Shown: positions 7,571 to 15,660, counted from the first letter of the stretch. The stretch: DNA of 30,782 nt from Bacillota bacterium (GCA_023429685.1 JAEZDF010000015.1:1-30782); one strand, 5' to 3'. Numbers and translations are program-made. The notes: generated by a model not told the origin, from the sequence alone.

Positions 7571-8764
7571 TTATTTTAGCGCAGTCAGGCGTTTTACCGC
7601 CTCGACGGTATCCTCTCTGCTGCCAAAGCCGGTAAGGCGGAACCATCCCTTGCCGCATTCGCCAAAGCCCTCGCCTGGGGTGCCGATAACATTGCACTCA
7701 AACAGCAGCTTATCAAAAAACTCCCATGACGAAAGACCATCCGGGCACTTGAGCCAGATATAAGGCGAGTTCTTGCCACCGATGCAGGCGATGCCCAGAT
7801 CATCCAGACCCTTTTTGATAATCGCGACATTCTCAAGGTAAAAGTCGATATTCTTTTCGATCTGCGCTCTGCCCTCTGGGCTGTAGATCGCCTCGGCACC
7901 GCGCTGGGTGATGTAGGAGGTTCCGTTAAACTTGGTGCTTTGACGGCGGAACCAAAGTTCGTTTGCGTTCGTCTCGCCGCCCTGCCCCTTGAGCTTTAAT
8001 GCCTTGGGGACAACGGTATAGCCGCAGCGCACGCCGGTAAAGCCCGCGGTTTTGGAATAGCTGCGAAACTCAATCGCAACCTCCTTGGCACCCTCAACCT
8101 CATAGATGGAGCGCGGGAGTGCAGGGTCCTTGATAAACGACTCATACGCGCCGTCAAACAACAAAACTGCATTGTGCTTCTTCGCGTACTGTACCCACGC
8201 GGCAATCTGTTCTTTGTTCATTACAGCGCCCGTAGGGTTGTTGGGGGAGCACAGGTATACGATATCATAACCCTCCTCGGGAGGAACGGGAACAAAGCCC
8301 GTCTCCTCGGTGCAGGGCAAAAGCGTTACGCTGCGTCCGCTCATCACGTTGGTGTCGATATACACGGGGTAGGCGGGGTCAGCAATCAAGACGGTGTTTT
8401 GGGTGCACAGAATATCGCCGATGTTGCCGGTATCACTCTTTGCGCCGTCGTTTACAAAAATCTCGCTTTTATCAATGGTAACGCCGCGTGATTTGTAGTC
8501 GTGCTGGACAATCTTTTCAAGCAGAAAACTGTAGCCTTCGTACGGACCATAGCCGTACAGGGTCTCTTTGCTCGCCATATCGTCTACCGCCTTGTGCATG
8601 GCCTCTATTACGGCGGGCACTAGCGGCAGGGTGATGTCGCCAATTCCAAGGCTGATGACCCTTCTGTCTGGGTTTGCCTCTTTGTACTCTCTGCTGCGCC
8701 TTGCCACCTCGGCAAACAGGTACGCACCCTTTAACTGTTCGTAGTTCGGATTGCTGTAAGCCAT
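7571..8764 (-). CDS. dapL: LL-diaminopimelate aminotransferase
   Basis: DapL converts tetrahydrodipicolinate directly to LL-2,6-diaminopimelate using glutamate, bypassing the succinylase and acetylase routes of lysine and peptidoglycan synthesis. The 397-residue class I aminotransferase begins MAYSNPNYEQLKGAYLF, like other DapL proteins. It shows SLGIGDITLPL, the GYGPYEGY turn, the SPNNPTGAVM motif, FDGAYESF, and the PLP lysine K238 in FRSYSKTAGFTGVRCGY. I chose ATG 8764 from the N-terminal match; an open frame continues upstream into dapF but lacks support. A GGGGA signal precedes the start. The gene follows dapF by 97 nt and has its own promoter at 8856-8884. DapF, which acts on the product, is the upstream neighbour. 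Confidence 0.95.
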   Translation of the reverse strand: MAYSNPNYEQLKGAYLFAEVARRSREYKEANPDRRVISLGIGDITLPLVPAVIEAMHKAVDDMASKETLYGYGPYEGYSFLLEKIVQHDYKSRGVTIDKSEIFVNDGAKSDTGNIGDILCTQNTVLIADPAYPVYIDTNVMSGRSVTLLPCTEETGFVPVPPEEGYDIVYLCSPNNPTGAVMNKEQIAAWVQYAKKHNAVLLFDGAYESFIKDPALPRSIYEVEGAKEVAIEFRSYSKTAGFTGVRCGYTVVPKALKLKGQGGETNANELWFRRQSTKFNGTSYITQRGAEAIYSPEGRAQIEKNIDFYLENVAIIKKGLDDLGIACIGGKNSPYIWLKCPDGLSSWEFFDKLLFECNVIGTPGEGFGECGKGWFRLTGFGSREDTVEAVKRLTALK

Positions 8765-8855
8765 CTTTTCCCCATCCTCTCCCCACTTTATTTCCTGTGG
8801 GTTCGTATTCATCCTTTTACGGTTTAACGCGTCAACCGGGCAATATGTAGTCATT

Positions 8856-8884
8856 ATTATACTAGAAATAGTATTCCCCGTCAA
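8856..8884 (-). promoter_or_regulatory. dapL promoter overlapping the end of dapF
   Basis: On the minus strand TTGACG (8879-8884) and TATAAT (8856-8861) are separated by 17 nt. The -35 box lies in the last codons of dapF and the spacer covers its stop codon. This near-consensus sigma-A promoter would let dapL be made independently of dapF. Confidence 0.7.
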
Positions 8885-9728
8885 ATACATGTACGGCATT
8901 TCCCGACAAAAAAACCTCGCCGCTTTGCTCATCCCAGCGTACACCAAGCTCGCCGCCGCGCAGCACAACGCTTACATCTCTGCCACATCTTCCGTTTAAA
9001 CATGCCGCCACCGCTGCCGCACATGCCCCCGTACCGCAGGCAAGGGTTTCCCCGCTGCCACGTTCCCACACGCGCATCTTTAGGCGGTCGCCCTTAACCT
9101 CGACAAACTCCGTGTTTACGCGTCTCGGAAACAGCTCGTGCCACTCGTACAACGGACCGTCCTCCCGTAGATTTAGCATCTCTACATCGCTAACAAAGAA
9201 CACCCAGTGCGGGTTGCCCATAGAAAGCGCCGTGGCGCGCAAAGGCTTACCGTTTACGAGAACAGGGCGGTCGATATAGTCTACGCCATCGGCAGTCATC
9301 GGGATGAGCCACGGCTCAAAAACCGGCTTGCCCATATTGACCGTAACGGTATTAGCCTCGCCATCCTTTATGCTGAGTGTGAGTTGTTTTATGCCGGAAG
9401 CGGTTTCTATACTAAGCTGGGTTTTGCGTGTCAGCCCATTGTCGTAAAGAAATCTTCCCACGCAGCGGATGGCGTTGCCGCACATTGCGCCCTCGCTGCC
9501 GTCGGCATTATACATAACCATTTTTGCGTCTGCTGTTTGCGACGGATAGAGTAGCACCAGCCCGTCACCGCCAATGCCAAAATGCCGATCGCTGACCTCG
9601 CGTGCTGCCGCATGCGGGTCGATTTCTGAAAACACGCCGTAGTTATACGCCCCTGAAAGACCGGAACCCGGCATACAGTTGGCAAAGATGTAGTCGTTCC
9701 CCGCGCCGTGCATCTTTGAAAAAAGCAA
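8862..9728 (-). CDS. dapF: Diaminopimelate epimerase
   Basis: DapF interconverts LL- and meso-diaminopimelate, without a cofactor, through two cysteines. Both are present: C83 in GAMCGNAIRCVG and C231 in LACGTGACAAA (numbering from the chosen start). KMHGAGNDYIF at the N-terminus, FGIGGDGL and MGNPHWVFF are also family hallmarks. I prefer a TTG start at 9728, giving MLFSKMHGAGNDY as in other DapF proteins, with AAAGGGTGG as ribosome binding site. ATG 9746 would add six residues but has no clear signal. The product is about 288 residues, normal for the family. With dapL just downstream, the pair makes meso-DAP for lysine and cell wall. A promoter and an upstream terminator separate it from gpsA. 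Confidence 0.94.
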   Translation of the reverse strand: MLFSKMHGAGNDYIFANCMPGSGLSGAYNYGVFSEIDPHAAAREVSDRHFGIGGDGLVLLYPSQTADAKMVMYNADGSEGAMCGNAIRCVGRFLYDNGLTRKTQLSIETASGIKQLTLSIKDGEANTVTVNMGKPVFEPWLIPMTADGVDYIDRPVLVNGKPLRATALSMGNPHWVFFVSDVEMLNLREDGPLYEWHELFPRRVNTEFVEVKGDRLKMRVWERGSGETLACGTGACAAAVAACLNGRCGRDVSVVLRGGELGVRWDEQSGEVFLSGNAVHVFDGEYYF

Positions 9729-9773
9729 AAAACACCACCCTTTCATCCGTTTTTCATTGCTTTGTTGTACTCC

Positions 9774-9803
9774 ATCATATGAAAAACGCAGAAAAAGTGA
9801 CAA
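9774..9803 (-). promoter_or_regulatory. putative dapF promoter
   Basis: On the minus strand TTGTCA (9798-9803) and TATGAT (9774-9779) are 18 nt apart, about 45 nt before the chosen dapF start. The -35 box directly abuts the gpsA terminator hairpin. Confidence 0.5.
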
Positions 9804-9830
9804 AGCCGCAGGAGCTGTTTCCTGCGGCTT
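9803..9830 (-). terminator. terminator after gpsA
   Basis: An 11-bp GC-rich stem (9803-9813 with 9820-9830, 6-nt loop) is followed on the minus strand by TGTCACTTTTTC. It lies 27 nt after the gpsA stop and most likely ends the der-plsY-gpsA transcript. Confidence 0.7.
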
Positions 9831-9856
9831 GTGTAGATTAAGTTATAGGGTTTTTA

Positions 9857-10870
9857 TTAATCCCTTGCGTACAGCCAAATCTCTTCGCCCTCATGCTTAT
9901 GGGGGCGTCCCATCAAATCGGCAAGGGCATCCTTGGCACTCTTGCCCTCGTACAGCACGCGATAGACCTCGTTGACGATGGGCATCTCAACCCCTACGCT
10001 CTGTGCAAGCCGATAGGCGCACAGGGCACTGCGGTAGCCTTCCACCGTCATGCCGATCTCGCGGATGGCCTCTTCCGCCGTTCGGCCCTGCCCAATCAAA
10101 ATTCCGGCACGGCGGTTGCGCGAGTGCATGCTTGTGCAGGTTACAATTAAATCACCGATACCCGAAAGACCCGCAAACGTCTCGGTACGTGCGCCGAGAC
10201 TAACGCCCAAACGCGCTATCTCGGTAATGCCGCGCGTCATGAGCGCCGCCTTGCTGTTGTCGCCAAGCCCCAGCCCATCAATGATTCCCGCTGCTAGGGC
10301 GATGATGTTCTTCAACGCGCCGCCAAGCTCTACCCCCACGACATCGTCGTTGACGTAGATGCGCAGCGCGGGGTTCATCAGTGCTTCCTGAACAAACTCT
10401 GCGGCTTTATGGTCGGTGCTTGCCGCCACCACCGTGGTGGGAACGCCGCGCGCCACCTCCTCCGCATGGGAGGGACCAGAAAGCACAACAACCTGATTGT
10501 GCGGCAGCTTCTCTTTTAGTATCTCCGACAGGCACTTGAGGCTCGTTTCCTCTAAGCCCTTTCCGACGTTCACAACGACGGTGTGTGGGTCGATCGAATT
10601 AGAAAACCGCTCTGCGACCTCGGGAAGCACGCCTGAGGGCACCGCGAAGATGACAAGGTCGCAGCCCTTTGCGCAGCCGATATCGGTGGTAAGCGCAACC
10701 GAATCGGGCAGTCGAATGCCCGGCAGCAGCCGCTGGTTCTCACGCTTTTCCGTCAAAAGTTCTATCTCACTCTCAAACGCCGACCACAGCGTAACATCAT
10801 GCTCGTATTTTGACGTCATCACAGCAAGGGCAATGCCAAAGCCTCCCGCGCCCAGTACGGTTATCTTCAA
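9857..10870 (-). CDS. gpsA: Glycerol-3-phosphate dehydrogenase [NAD(P)+]
   Basis: GpsA reduces dihydroxyacetone phosphate to sn-glycerol 3-phosphate, the backbone precursor of phospholipids. The 337-residue protein starts with the Rossmann motif KITVLGAGGFGIALAV and contains VVVNVGKGLEE, VLSGPSHAEEVARG and the substrate-domain signature GVELGGALKNIIALAAGIIDGL with its conserved lysine. The start is a TTG at 10870 with GGGAGG 8 nt upstream. The next ATG lies too deep in the fold. It follows plsY by 30 nt; PlsY uses the product, so the pair forms the first two steps of phosphatidic acid synthesis. A strong terminator follows. Confidence 0.96.
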   Translation of the reverse strand: MKITVLGAGGFGIALAVMTSKYEHDVTLWSAFESEIELLTEKRENQRLLPGIRLPDSVALTTDIGCAKGCDLVIFAVPSGVLPEVAERFSNSIDPHTVVVNVGKGLEETSLKCLSEILKEKLPHNQVVVLSGPSHAEEVARGVPTTVVAASTDHKAAEFVQEALMNPALRIYVNDDVVGVELGGALKNIIALAAGIIDGLGLGDNSKAALMTRGITEIARLGVSLGARTETFAGLSGIGDLIVTCTSMHSRNRRAGILIGQGRTAEEAIREIGMTVEGYRSALCAYRLAQSVGVEMPIVNEVYRVLYEGKSAKDALADLMGRPHKHEGEEIWLYARD

Positions 10871-10900
10871 AAGAAACGCCTCCCGTCCGCGCAGTGCGGT

Positions 10901-11542
10901 TTAATCCTTTTTCTTGCGCTCAAACTTCAGCTCGGTGCCGTTTAGTAAACGCGTTATGTTCGCGCGGTGCATATAGATTAAAATCACCGCGATGCAGGCA
11001 GTCAAAATCGTATCCACTGGGTCGGGTCGACCAGATAGCGCATTGACCACATAGGTGGTAATGGGGTACGAAATCGCCGCGATAATAGACGCAATCGAAA
11101 CAATGCGGGTGATAAGAAACAGGATAATAAACAGCGAAATGACGATAGCAAACACACGCGGGTCAATCATTAACGCAATCCCCGCCGTAGTCAGCACGCC
11201 CTTGCCGCCTTTAAAACCGAAGTAAAGGGGGAAGATGTGCCCGATGATGACAAACAAGCCCGCAATGCATGCCCCGTACTGCGGCTCGAGGTTTGCAAGG
11301 TACGCAAAGATTAGTCTGCCGAGAAAAACCGAAACGACCCCTTTGGAGAAGTCACCAACCAGCGTCAGGATACCGGGCAGCTTACCAAAATTGCGAATTA
11401 CATTGGTAAGACCCGCGTTGCCGCTGCCGTAATCGCGTACATCCTTTTTAGCGAGTGTACGTGACACGATAACCGCAAAGCTGATGCTGCCAAGAAGATA
11501 AGAGATTGCCGCTGTTAAAACGATATACAACACTGTAGACAT
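10901..11542 (-). CDS. plsY: Acyl-phosphate:glycerol-3-phosphate acyltransferase
   Basis: PlsY is an integral membrane enzyme that transfers an acyl group from acyl-phosphate to position 1 of glycerol 3-phosphate. The 213-residue protein has about five hydrophobic segments and the family signatures. These are YGSGNAGLTNVIRNFG (phosphate-binding loop) at about 38-53, FPLYFGFKGGKGVLTTAG, and a C-terminal YMHRANITRLLNG. The ATG at 11542 has GAGGG about 11 nt upstream. The gene sits between der and gpsA, both on the same strand, with gaps of 95 and 30 nt. The der-plsY-gpsA order is widespread in Firmicutes. Confidence 0.96.
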   Translation of the reverse strand: MSTVLYIVLTAAISYLLGSISFAVIVSRTLAKKDVRDYGSGNAGLTNVIRNFGKLPGILTLVGDFSKGVVSVFLGRLIFAYLANLEPQYGACIAGLFVIIGHIFPLYFGFKGGKGVLTTAGIALMIDPRVFAIVISLFIILFLITRIVSIASIIAAISYPITTYVVNALSGRPDPVDTILTACIAVILIYMHRANITRLLNGTELKFERKKKD

Positions 11543-11637
11543 AAACTATCATTCCCTCTCGCTGTAATAATCAAAATGAAACCGGGTTACGTCATAATTA
11601 CCCCATGTAAATCGTTTTTTTGGTTATCGGTAAGCTT

Positions 11638-12966
11638 TTACCCCTTACCATCCCCGCGCTCGCGTACAATCATGCGCACCGGCGTGCCGGTAAGCCCAAA
11701 GGTTTCGCGAATCTGATTCTCAAGATATCGTTGGTAAGAAAAATGGAACAGATCTGCGCGGTTTACAAAGCACACAAACGTAGGCGGCTTAGCGCTTGCC
11801 TGTGTCATGTAGAATATCTTGAGCCGTTTGCCTTTATCAGACGGCGGCTGAACCCTTGCGGTTGCGTAGGAGAGCACCTCATTGAGCTTACCGGTGGAGA
11901 TACGCATCGCGTTCTTCTCGTACACCGTGCGAATCATATCGTACAGCTTATCCACCCGCTGCCCGGTTTTAGCAGAGATAAAAATATACGGCACATAGGA
12001 CATGAAGCTAAAATCGTCGGTGAGGTTCTTGGTATACTCGTCCATGGTGCGTCCGTTTTTCTCGACCGCATCCCATTTATTCACCGCGATGATGCTTGCC
12101 TTGCCCTGCTCATGTGCGTAGCCCGCCACCTTGGAGTCCTGCTCGGTAAAGCCTTCGAGTGCATCTATGACCACCACGCACACATCCGCGCGGTCTACCG
12201 CCATATAGGAACGCAGCACACTGTATTTTTCAATCGCCTCATCCACACGCGCCTTGCGGCGGATGCCGGCGGTGTCGATAAACACAAAGCGTCCGTTCTC
12301 GTTCTCTATAACCGTATCCACCGCGTCGCGGGTCGTGCCGGGGATGTCGGATACGATAACGCGCTCCTGCCCGGCTATACGGTTAATTAGCGACGATTTG
12401 CCCACATTGGGCTTGCCGATGACTGCGACCTTGATATATTCCTCGCTGTAATCGCTGTCGTCAAAATCGCCGAGCTTATCAAACACCTCGTCCAATAGGT
12501 CGCCCGTACCGTGCCCATGCACCGAAGATACGGCAAAGGGTTCGCCCAACCCGAGGTTGTAAAACTCGTAGAAGTCGGCAGGCGGGTTACCTAATGCGTC
12601 GCATTTGTTTACGCACAGCACGATGGGTTTGCCGCTTTTCAGTAGCATAGAAGCTACCTCCGCGTCGGTTGCTGTTACACCCGAGCGCACATCGGTAACT
12701 AGAATAATCACATCCGCGCTTTCAATGGCAAGGTTTGCCTGCCTGCGCATCTGTGACAGGATAACGTCGTCGGTAAACGGCTCGATGCCGCCGGTATCGG
12801 CGAGCATGCAGGTTTTGCCGCGCCATTCAAACTCGGCATAGATGCGGTCACGCGTTACACCGGGAGTATCCTCAACGATGGAAAGACGCTGACCTATAAT
12901 CTTGTTAAACAGTGTGGATTTGCCCACATTCGGGCGTCCCACCACTGCGATAATCGGTTTTGACAT
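11638..12966 (-). CDS. der: Ribosome assembly GTPase Der (EngA)
   Basis: Der is the double-GTPase that helps assemble the 50S ribosomal subunit. Both G domains are visible. The first begins SKPIIAVVGRPNVGKSTLF with DTGG and NKCD. The second begins at about residue 178 with VAVIGKPNVGKSSL, with DTAG and NKWD. The C-terminal KH-like domain ends in FGLTGTPVRMIVRER. The length of 442 residues is normal. I chose ATG 12966 because MSKPIIAVVG is the expected N-terminus. An upstream ATG at 12996 is in frame but adds ten atypical residues. The DUF512 gene lies upstream and plsY downstream on the same strand. Confidence 0.97.
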   Translation of the reverse strand: MSKPIIAVVGRPNVGKSTLFNKIIGQRLSIVEDTPGVTRDRIYAEFEWRGKTCMLADTGGIEPFTDDVILSQMRRQANLAIESADVIILVTDVRSGVTATDAEVASMLLKSGKPIVLCVNKCDALGNPPADFYEFYNLGLGEPFAVSSVHGHGTGDLLDEVFDKLGDFDDSDYSEEYIKVAVIGKPNVGKSSLINRIAGQERVIVSDIPGTTRDAVDTVIENENGRFVFIDTAGIRRKARVDEAIEKYSVLRSYMAVDRADVCVVVIDALEGFTEQDSKVAGYAHEQGKASIIAVNKWDAVEKNGRTMDEYTKNLTDDFSFMSYVPYIFISAKTGQRVDKLYDMIRTVYEKNAMRISTGKLNEVLSYATARVQPPSDKGKRLKIFYMTQASAKPPTFVCFVNRADLFHFSYQRYLENQIRETFGLTGTPVRMIVRERGDGKG

Positions 12967-13086
12967 ATTGGGAACTTGTCCTTTCTTCGGGGTCATATGC
13001 CCAAAAAAGGGACATAGAACCGGCTGTGAAAATGTACCGCAGCACTTATTTGCGGTTCGGTTTTATCTTGGCACAAAACCGAGGTT

Positions 13087-14400
13087 TCATACCTTGTGTG
13101 GATGCCCGCATACCGCATTTAAAAAATGCTCACCGCCACAGGGGATGCAGGCAATGGGAACCCCCAGCGCGTTCTGTGCCTCTGATACGGTCACGCTGTC
13201 TAAAAACATGTCCTTTTCATAACGCAGCATCACATCGGGGATTAAAAGCTCTTCGCCAAGGTCTTTACCCTCTAGCTGCGCAATTAGGTCTTTGCCCGTG
13301 ACAAGCCCTGCCACAGTTATGGTGTCGCCGAAAAAATCGTTGCGGATTGCGACCACATTACAGGTTAGATTATGCCATTTTTCTTTTAATGCGTCAACCA
13401 GTTCGTCGAGAAAAGGCTGTGCGTCAACACCCGTCGCCACCGTTACCCTGCGTGGGATGTCACTGGGCTGCAAATCCTCAAGCGCCGCATAGAACTCCTC
13501 GCGCATCAGGGCGACCATTCCCACTCCGTTGTCCAGCTGGTCAAAGTCGCCGTAGTATCGGTCGTCGGGAATTGGTAGTTTTGCCTTAATAAAAAACTCG
13601 TCGGCGGGATACACCAGGCGGGTTTGATTTTGCTCGTAGAATGCGTCGGCAAACTCGTGCGCGATGCGGATGGTTTCGCGGGCGCCCTCTTTGGTATAGG
13701 GTGTAATCGGAAACAGCCCGTCGCGGTATTTAGTCACGCCCACCGGCACCAGCGCCACACTCTCAAGAGCGGGATACAACTGCGCAAGGTCGCCGAGGCT
13801 GCGCTTTAGTTCCACGCCGTCGTTAACCCCGGGACACAGCACAAGCTGGGCATTGATCCGAACACCCGCGTCTGCCAGCGTTTTAAGGTGGCGTAGGCTG
13901 TCGCCCGAATGCTTGTTTTTCATCATCAGCACCCGCAGTGCGGGGTTTGTGGTGTGTACCGACACGTTGATGGGGCTTATTTTCATCTTGACGATGCGAG
14001 CAACATCTTCGTCCGTCATATTTGTAAGGGTGATGTAGTTGCCGAGCAAGAATGACATGCGCGAATCGTCATCCTTAAAATAGAGCGTTTCGCGTAGCCC
14101 TTTGGGCAGCTGATCCACAAAGCAGAAGATGCATTTGTTTTTGCAGGAACGCTGGTTATCCATCAAAAAGGTGTCAAACGCAAGCCCCAGCTCCTCGTAC
14201 TCACCTTTTTTTACTACAGTGTCATAAACAACACCGCCGCGCAGATACTCTATCTTTAGCACGCGGTCTGCCATATAAAACCGGTAATCCAGCACATCGT
14301 TAATGACGTTTTGATTGATGGTTAGCAGCGTATCTCCAACAATTAGCCCTGCGCGATGTGCGTAGGATAGTTCTTCTACCCCGCTGATGAGTACCGGCAT
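13087..14400 (-). CDS. PDZ-like / radical SAM / DUF512 protein of unknown function
   Basis: The 437-residue protein has an N-terminal PDZ-like segment at 1-75, containing GVEELSYAHRAGLIVGDTLLTING-like residues. A cysteine trio follows, C86, C90 and C93 (CKNKCIFCFVDQLP), spaced as in radical SAM [4Fe-4S] clusters. The C-terminal DUF512 domain ends in IPCGGEHFLNAVCGHP. Further family blocks are FKDDDSRMSFLLGNYITLTN and LVLCPGVNDG. The family is conserved in Firmicutes next to der and plsY, but its substrate is unknown and I assign no reaction. Two cysteines near the C-terminus are additional candidate ligands. The 119-nt gap to der has only a weak hairpin, so co-transcription is plausible. Confidence is high for the family and nil for function. 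Confidence 0.9.
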   Translation of the reverse strand: MPVLISGVEELSYAHRAGLIVGDTLLTINQNVINDVLDYRFYMADRVLKIEYLRGGVVYDTVVKKGEYEELGLAFDTFLMDNQRSCKNKCIFCFVDQLPKGLRETLYFKDDDSRMSFLLGNYITLTNMTDEDVARIVKMKISPINVSVHTTNPALRVLMMKNKHSGDSLRHLKTLADAGVRINAQLVLCPGVNDGVELKRSLGDLAQLYPALESVALVPVGVTKYRDGLFPITPYTKEGARETIRIAHEFADAFYEQNQTRLVYPADEFFIKAKLPIPDDRYYGDFDQLDNGVGMVALMREEFYAALEDLQPSDIPRRVTVATGVDAQPFLDELVDALKEKWHNLTCNVVAIRNDFFGDTITVAGLVTGKDLIAQLEGKDLGEELLIPDVMLRYEKDMFLDSVTVSEAQNALGVPIACIPCGGEHFLNAVCGHPHKV

Positions 14401-14463
14401 ACACGTTCTCCCTTTTCCCTAATGATAAAACGGGTGCTATACCAAATTAACTAATCATGTCTA

Positions 14464-14510
14464 CGAATAAACACTGCAAAAGCCATAAAGCTTTTACTCG
14501 TTTTTATTCG
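14464..14510. repeat. nested inverted repeats upstream of the DUF512 gene
   Basis: An outer 8-bp repeat (CGAATAAA 14464-14471 with TTTATTCG 14503-14510) encloses an inner 6-bp hairpin (AAAAGC 14478-14483 with GCTTTT 14490-14495). It lies between rpmF and the DUF512 gene, whose promoter I could not place with confidence. Function is unknown. Confidence 0.4.
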
Positions 14511-14541
14511 GTAATTATTTAAGTTAATTAGCTATAACAAA

Positions 14542-14565
14542 ATAGAGAAGGTCTCCCTTCTCTAT
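14542..14565 (-). terminator. rpmF terminator
   Basis: A perfect 10-bp stem (14542-14551 with 14556-14565, loop of 4) begins 12 nt after the rpmF stop. On the minus strand it is followed by TTTTGTTAT, so it is an intrinsic terminator for the yceD-rpmF transcript. Confidence 0.78.
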
Positions 14566-14577
14566 CGCGGTTAAGCA

Positions 14578-14760
14578 CTATGCTTCTTTTTTAAGAATCT
14601 CTTTGCCCTTGTAATAACCGCAGTTGGGGCAAACCCTGTGAGGCTGCTTCAATTCACCACACTGTGTGCATTTGCTGAATGCGGGAACCGGAAGCTTCCA
14701 TACGTTGGAGCGGCGTTTGTCGCGTCTTGCTTTGGATACTCTCCTCTTTGGTACTGCCAT
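14578..14760 (-). CDS. rpmF: 50S ribosomal protein L32, zinc-binding form
   Basis: The 60-residue protein begins MAVPKRRVSKARRDKRRS, the universal L32 N-terminus. It has two CxxC pairs, C31/C34 (KCTQCGE) and C44/C47 (VCPNCGY), forming the zinc ribbon of the C+ paralogue. It is a structural component of the large ribosomal subunit. ATG 14760 is preceded by AGGAGG in the leader. The gene follows the DUF177 gene by 58 nt, the classical yceD-rpmF pairing, and ends just before a clear terminator. Confidence 0.97.
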   Translation of the reverse strand: MAVPKRRVSKARRDKRRSNVWKLPVPAFSKCTQCGELKQPHRVCPNCGYYKGKEILKKEA

Positions 14761-14818
14761 GCCGTGCACCTCCTTATACCTTTAAAACTTATGGATAAGC
14801 CGGCATAAACCGGTTCGC

Positions 14819-15313
14819 TTAATCAAGCAGTTGTTCGAGCGCCGCCAGGCGCGGGTCAATTGTTTTTGTTTGACAGGAACAAGCGGTATGGTTTTTGTTT
14901 GCGCCGCACATCTGGCACAGCCCCTTGCAGTCATCGCTGCACAGCAGCTTGACTGGAACAGTCAGCACCAAGTCGGATGTAACAAGCTCCGTAAGGTTGA
15001 GCATTGCATCCTTGAGCACTACAAACTCATCGGTATCCTCACCGTTTAGGCTGAGCACCAACACATGGGAAAAGCTTTGCGTCTCTACTCGCTCAAAATG
15101 CTCCAGACAGCGGTCGCAATCTGCCGCAAGCGTGTAGGTCGCATGATAGCTCAGCGTAACAATGCCTGTCCGGCTTAGAATCTCGCCAGCGATGTGAACG
15201 GGGGATGCAAAGGGACATCTGCCCCAAAGCAAAACCTCGGAAAAATCAAAATCGTGGTTTAACTCGATGCGTTCGTTCTCATTGTCGAAAAGCTGCCGAA
15301 GCCCAATCAGCAT
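14819..15313 (-). CDS. DUF177 (YceD-family) large-ribosomal-subunit-associated protein
   Basis: The 165-residue protein matches the DUF177/YceD family. The middle part TYTLAADCDRCLEHFERVE contains a CxxC pair. The C-terminus LLCSDDCKGLCQMCGANKN followed by CSC is the typical cysteine-rich end, and it finishes with IDPRLAALEQLLD, the common family tail. The protein is known in bacteria and chloroplasts as an L32-linked or 23S rRNA-linked accumulation factor; its exact role is unclear. I chose ATG 15313 because an open frame continues upstream without homology, and GGGGGGCTGG precedes this ATG. A perfect-consensus promoter is at 15420-15448, and a possible attenuator hairpin sits in the leader. 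It is co-transcribed with rpmF. Confidence 0.93.
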   Translation of the reverse strand: MLIGLRQLFDNENERIELNHDFDFSEVLLWGRCPFASPVHIAGEILSRTGIVTLSYHATYTLAADCDRCLEHFERVETQSFSHVLVLSLNGEDTDEFVVLKDAMLNLTELVTSDLVLTVPVKLLCSDDCKGLCQMCGANKNHTACSCQTKTIDPRLAALEQLLD

Positions 15314-15375
15314 AAAAAACCAGCCCCCCAACATATGATACGTGGACAGATAACACGGTAAAAAACCATGCCGAC

Positions 15376-15399
15376 AAAAAACGCCGCCGTATACGGCAG
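15376..15399 (-). terminator. possible attenuator in the yceD-rpmF leader
   Basis: On the minus strand, a 6-bp stem with one G-U pair (15394-15399 with 15384-15389) closes a TATA loop and is followed two nucleotides later by six U residues (15381-15376). It starts about 15 nt into the predicted transcript. It could be a weak attenuator ahead of the ribosomal protein operon. The stem is short, so the call is tentative. Confidence 0.4.
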
Positions 15400-15419
15400 C
15401 CCATAACGCCACGGGATAT

Positions 15420-15448
15420 ATTATAGGGGTTTGTGTGCGGTTTGTCAA
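15420..15448 (-). promoter_or_regulatory. consensus promoter of yceD-rpmF
   Basis: On the minus strand a perfect TTGACA (15443-15448) and a perfect TATAAT (15420-15425) are separated by exactly 17 nt. This is a textbook sigma-A promoter, as expected for a ribosomal protein operon. It leaves a leader of about 100 nt. Confidence 0.85.
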
Positions 15449-15532
15449 TATGTATTGTGCATTATTCGCCCAAATTATCAAAAGGTCAGTACACATATCA
15501 ACGCAATGAGATTTACTGAGCACAATACATCA

Positions 15533-15561
15533 ATTATATAATACAATTTGCACTGTTACAA
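15533..15561 (-). promoter_or_regulatory. possible second upstream promoter for yceD-rpmF
   Basis: TTGTAA (15556-15561) and TATAAT (15533-15538) on the minus strand are 17 nt apart. The region is AT-rich, so a chance match is possible. Confidence 0.35.
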
Positions 15562-15631
15562 TACTATTGTCTGCTTTTTTCGGTAAAAAAACGTATTGAT
15601 TCGTGCAGGATGTAAAAAATTTCTCGGGCTG

Positions 15632-15660
15632 TTTCATTCTAAGTTTTATTATGCTATGAT
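15632..15660 (+). promoter_or_regulatory. promoter of the ACT-PFL operon
   Basis: TTTCAT (15632-15637) and TATGAT (15655-15660) are 17 nt apart, and the -10 is preceded by TGC, an extended -10 element that offsets the weak -35. The leader to the ACT start is about 80 nt and contains partly paired segments (ACAGG with CCTGT). Confidence 0.55.

Noticed and set aside
11620..12390. A 256-codon open frame on the plus strand opposite der
   Set aside because: It is the reverse complement of the highly conserved Der GTPase, has no ribosome binding site and resembles no family. It is a shadow of the real gene.
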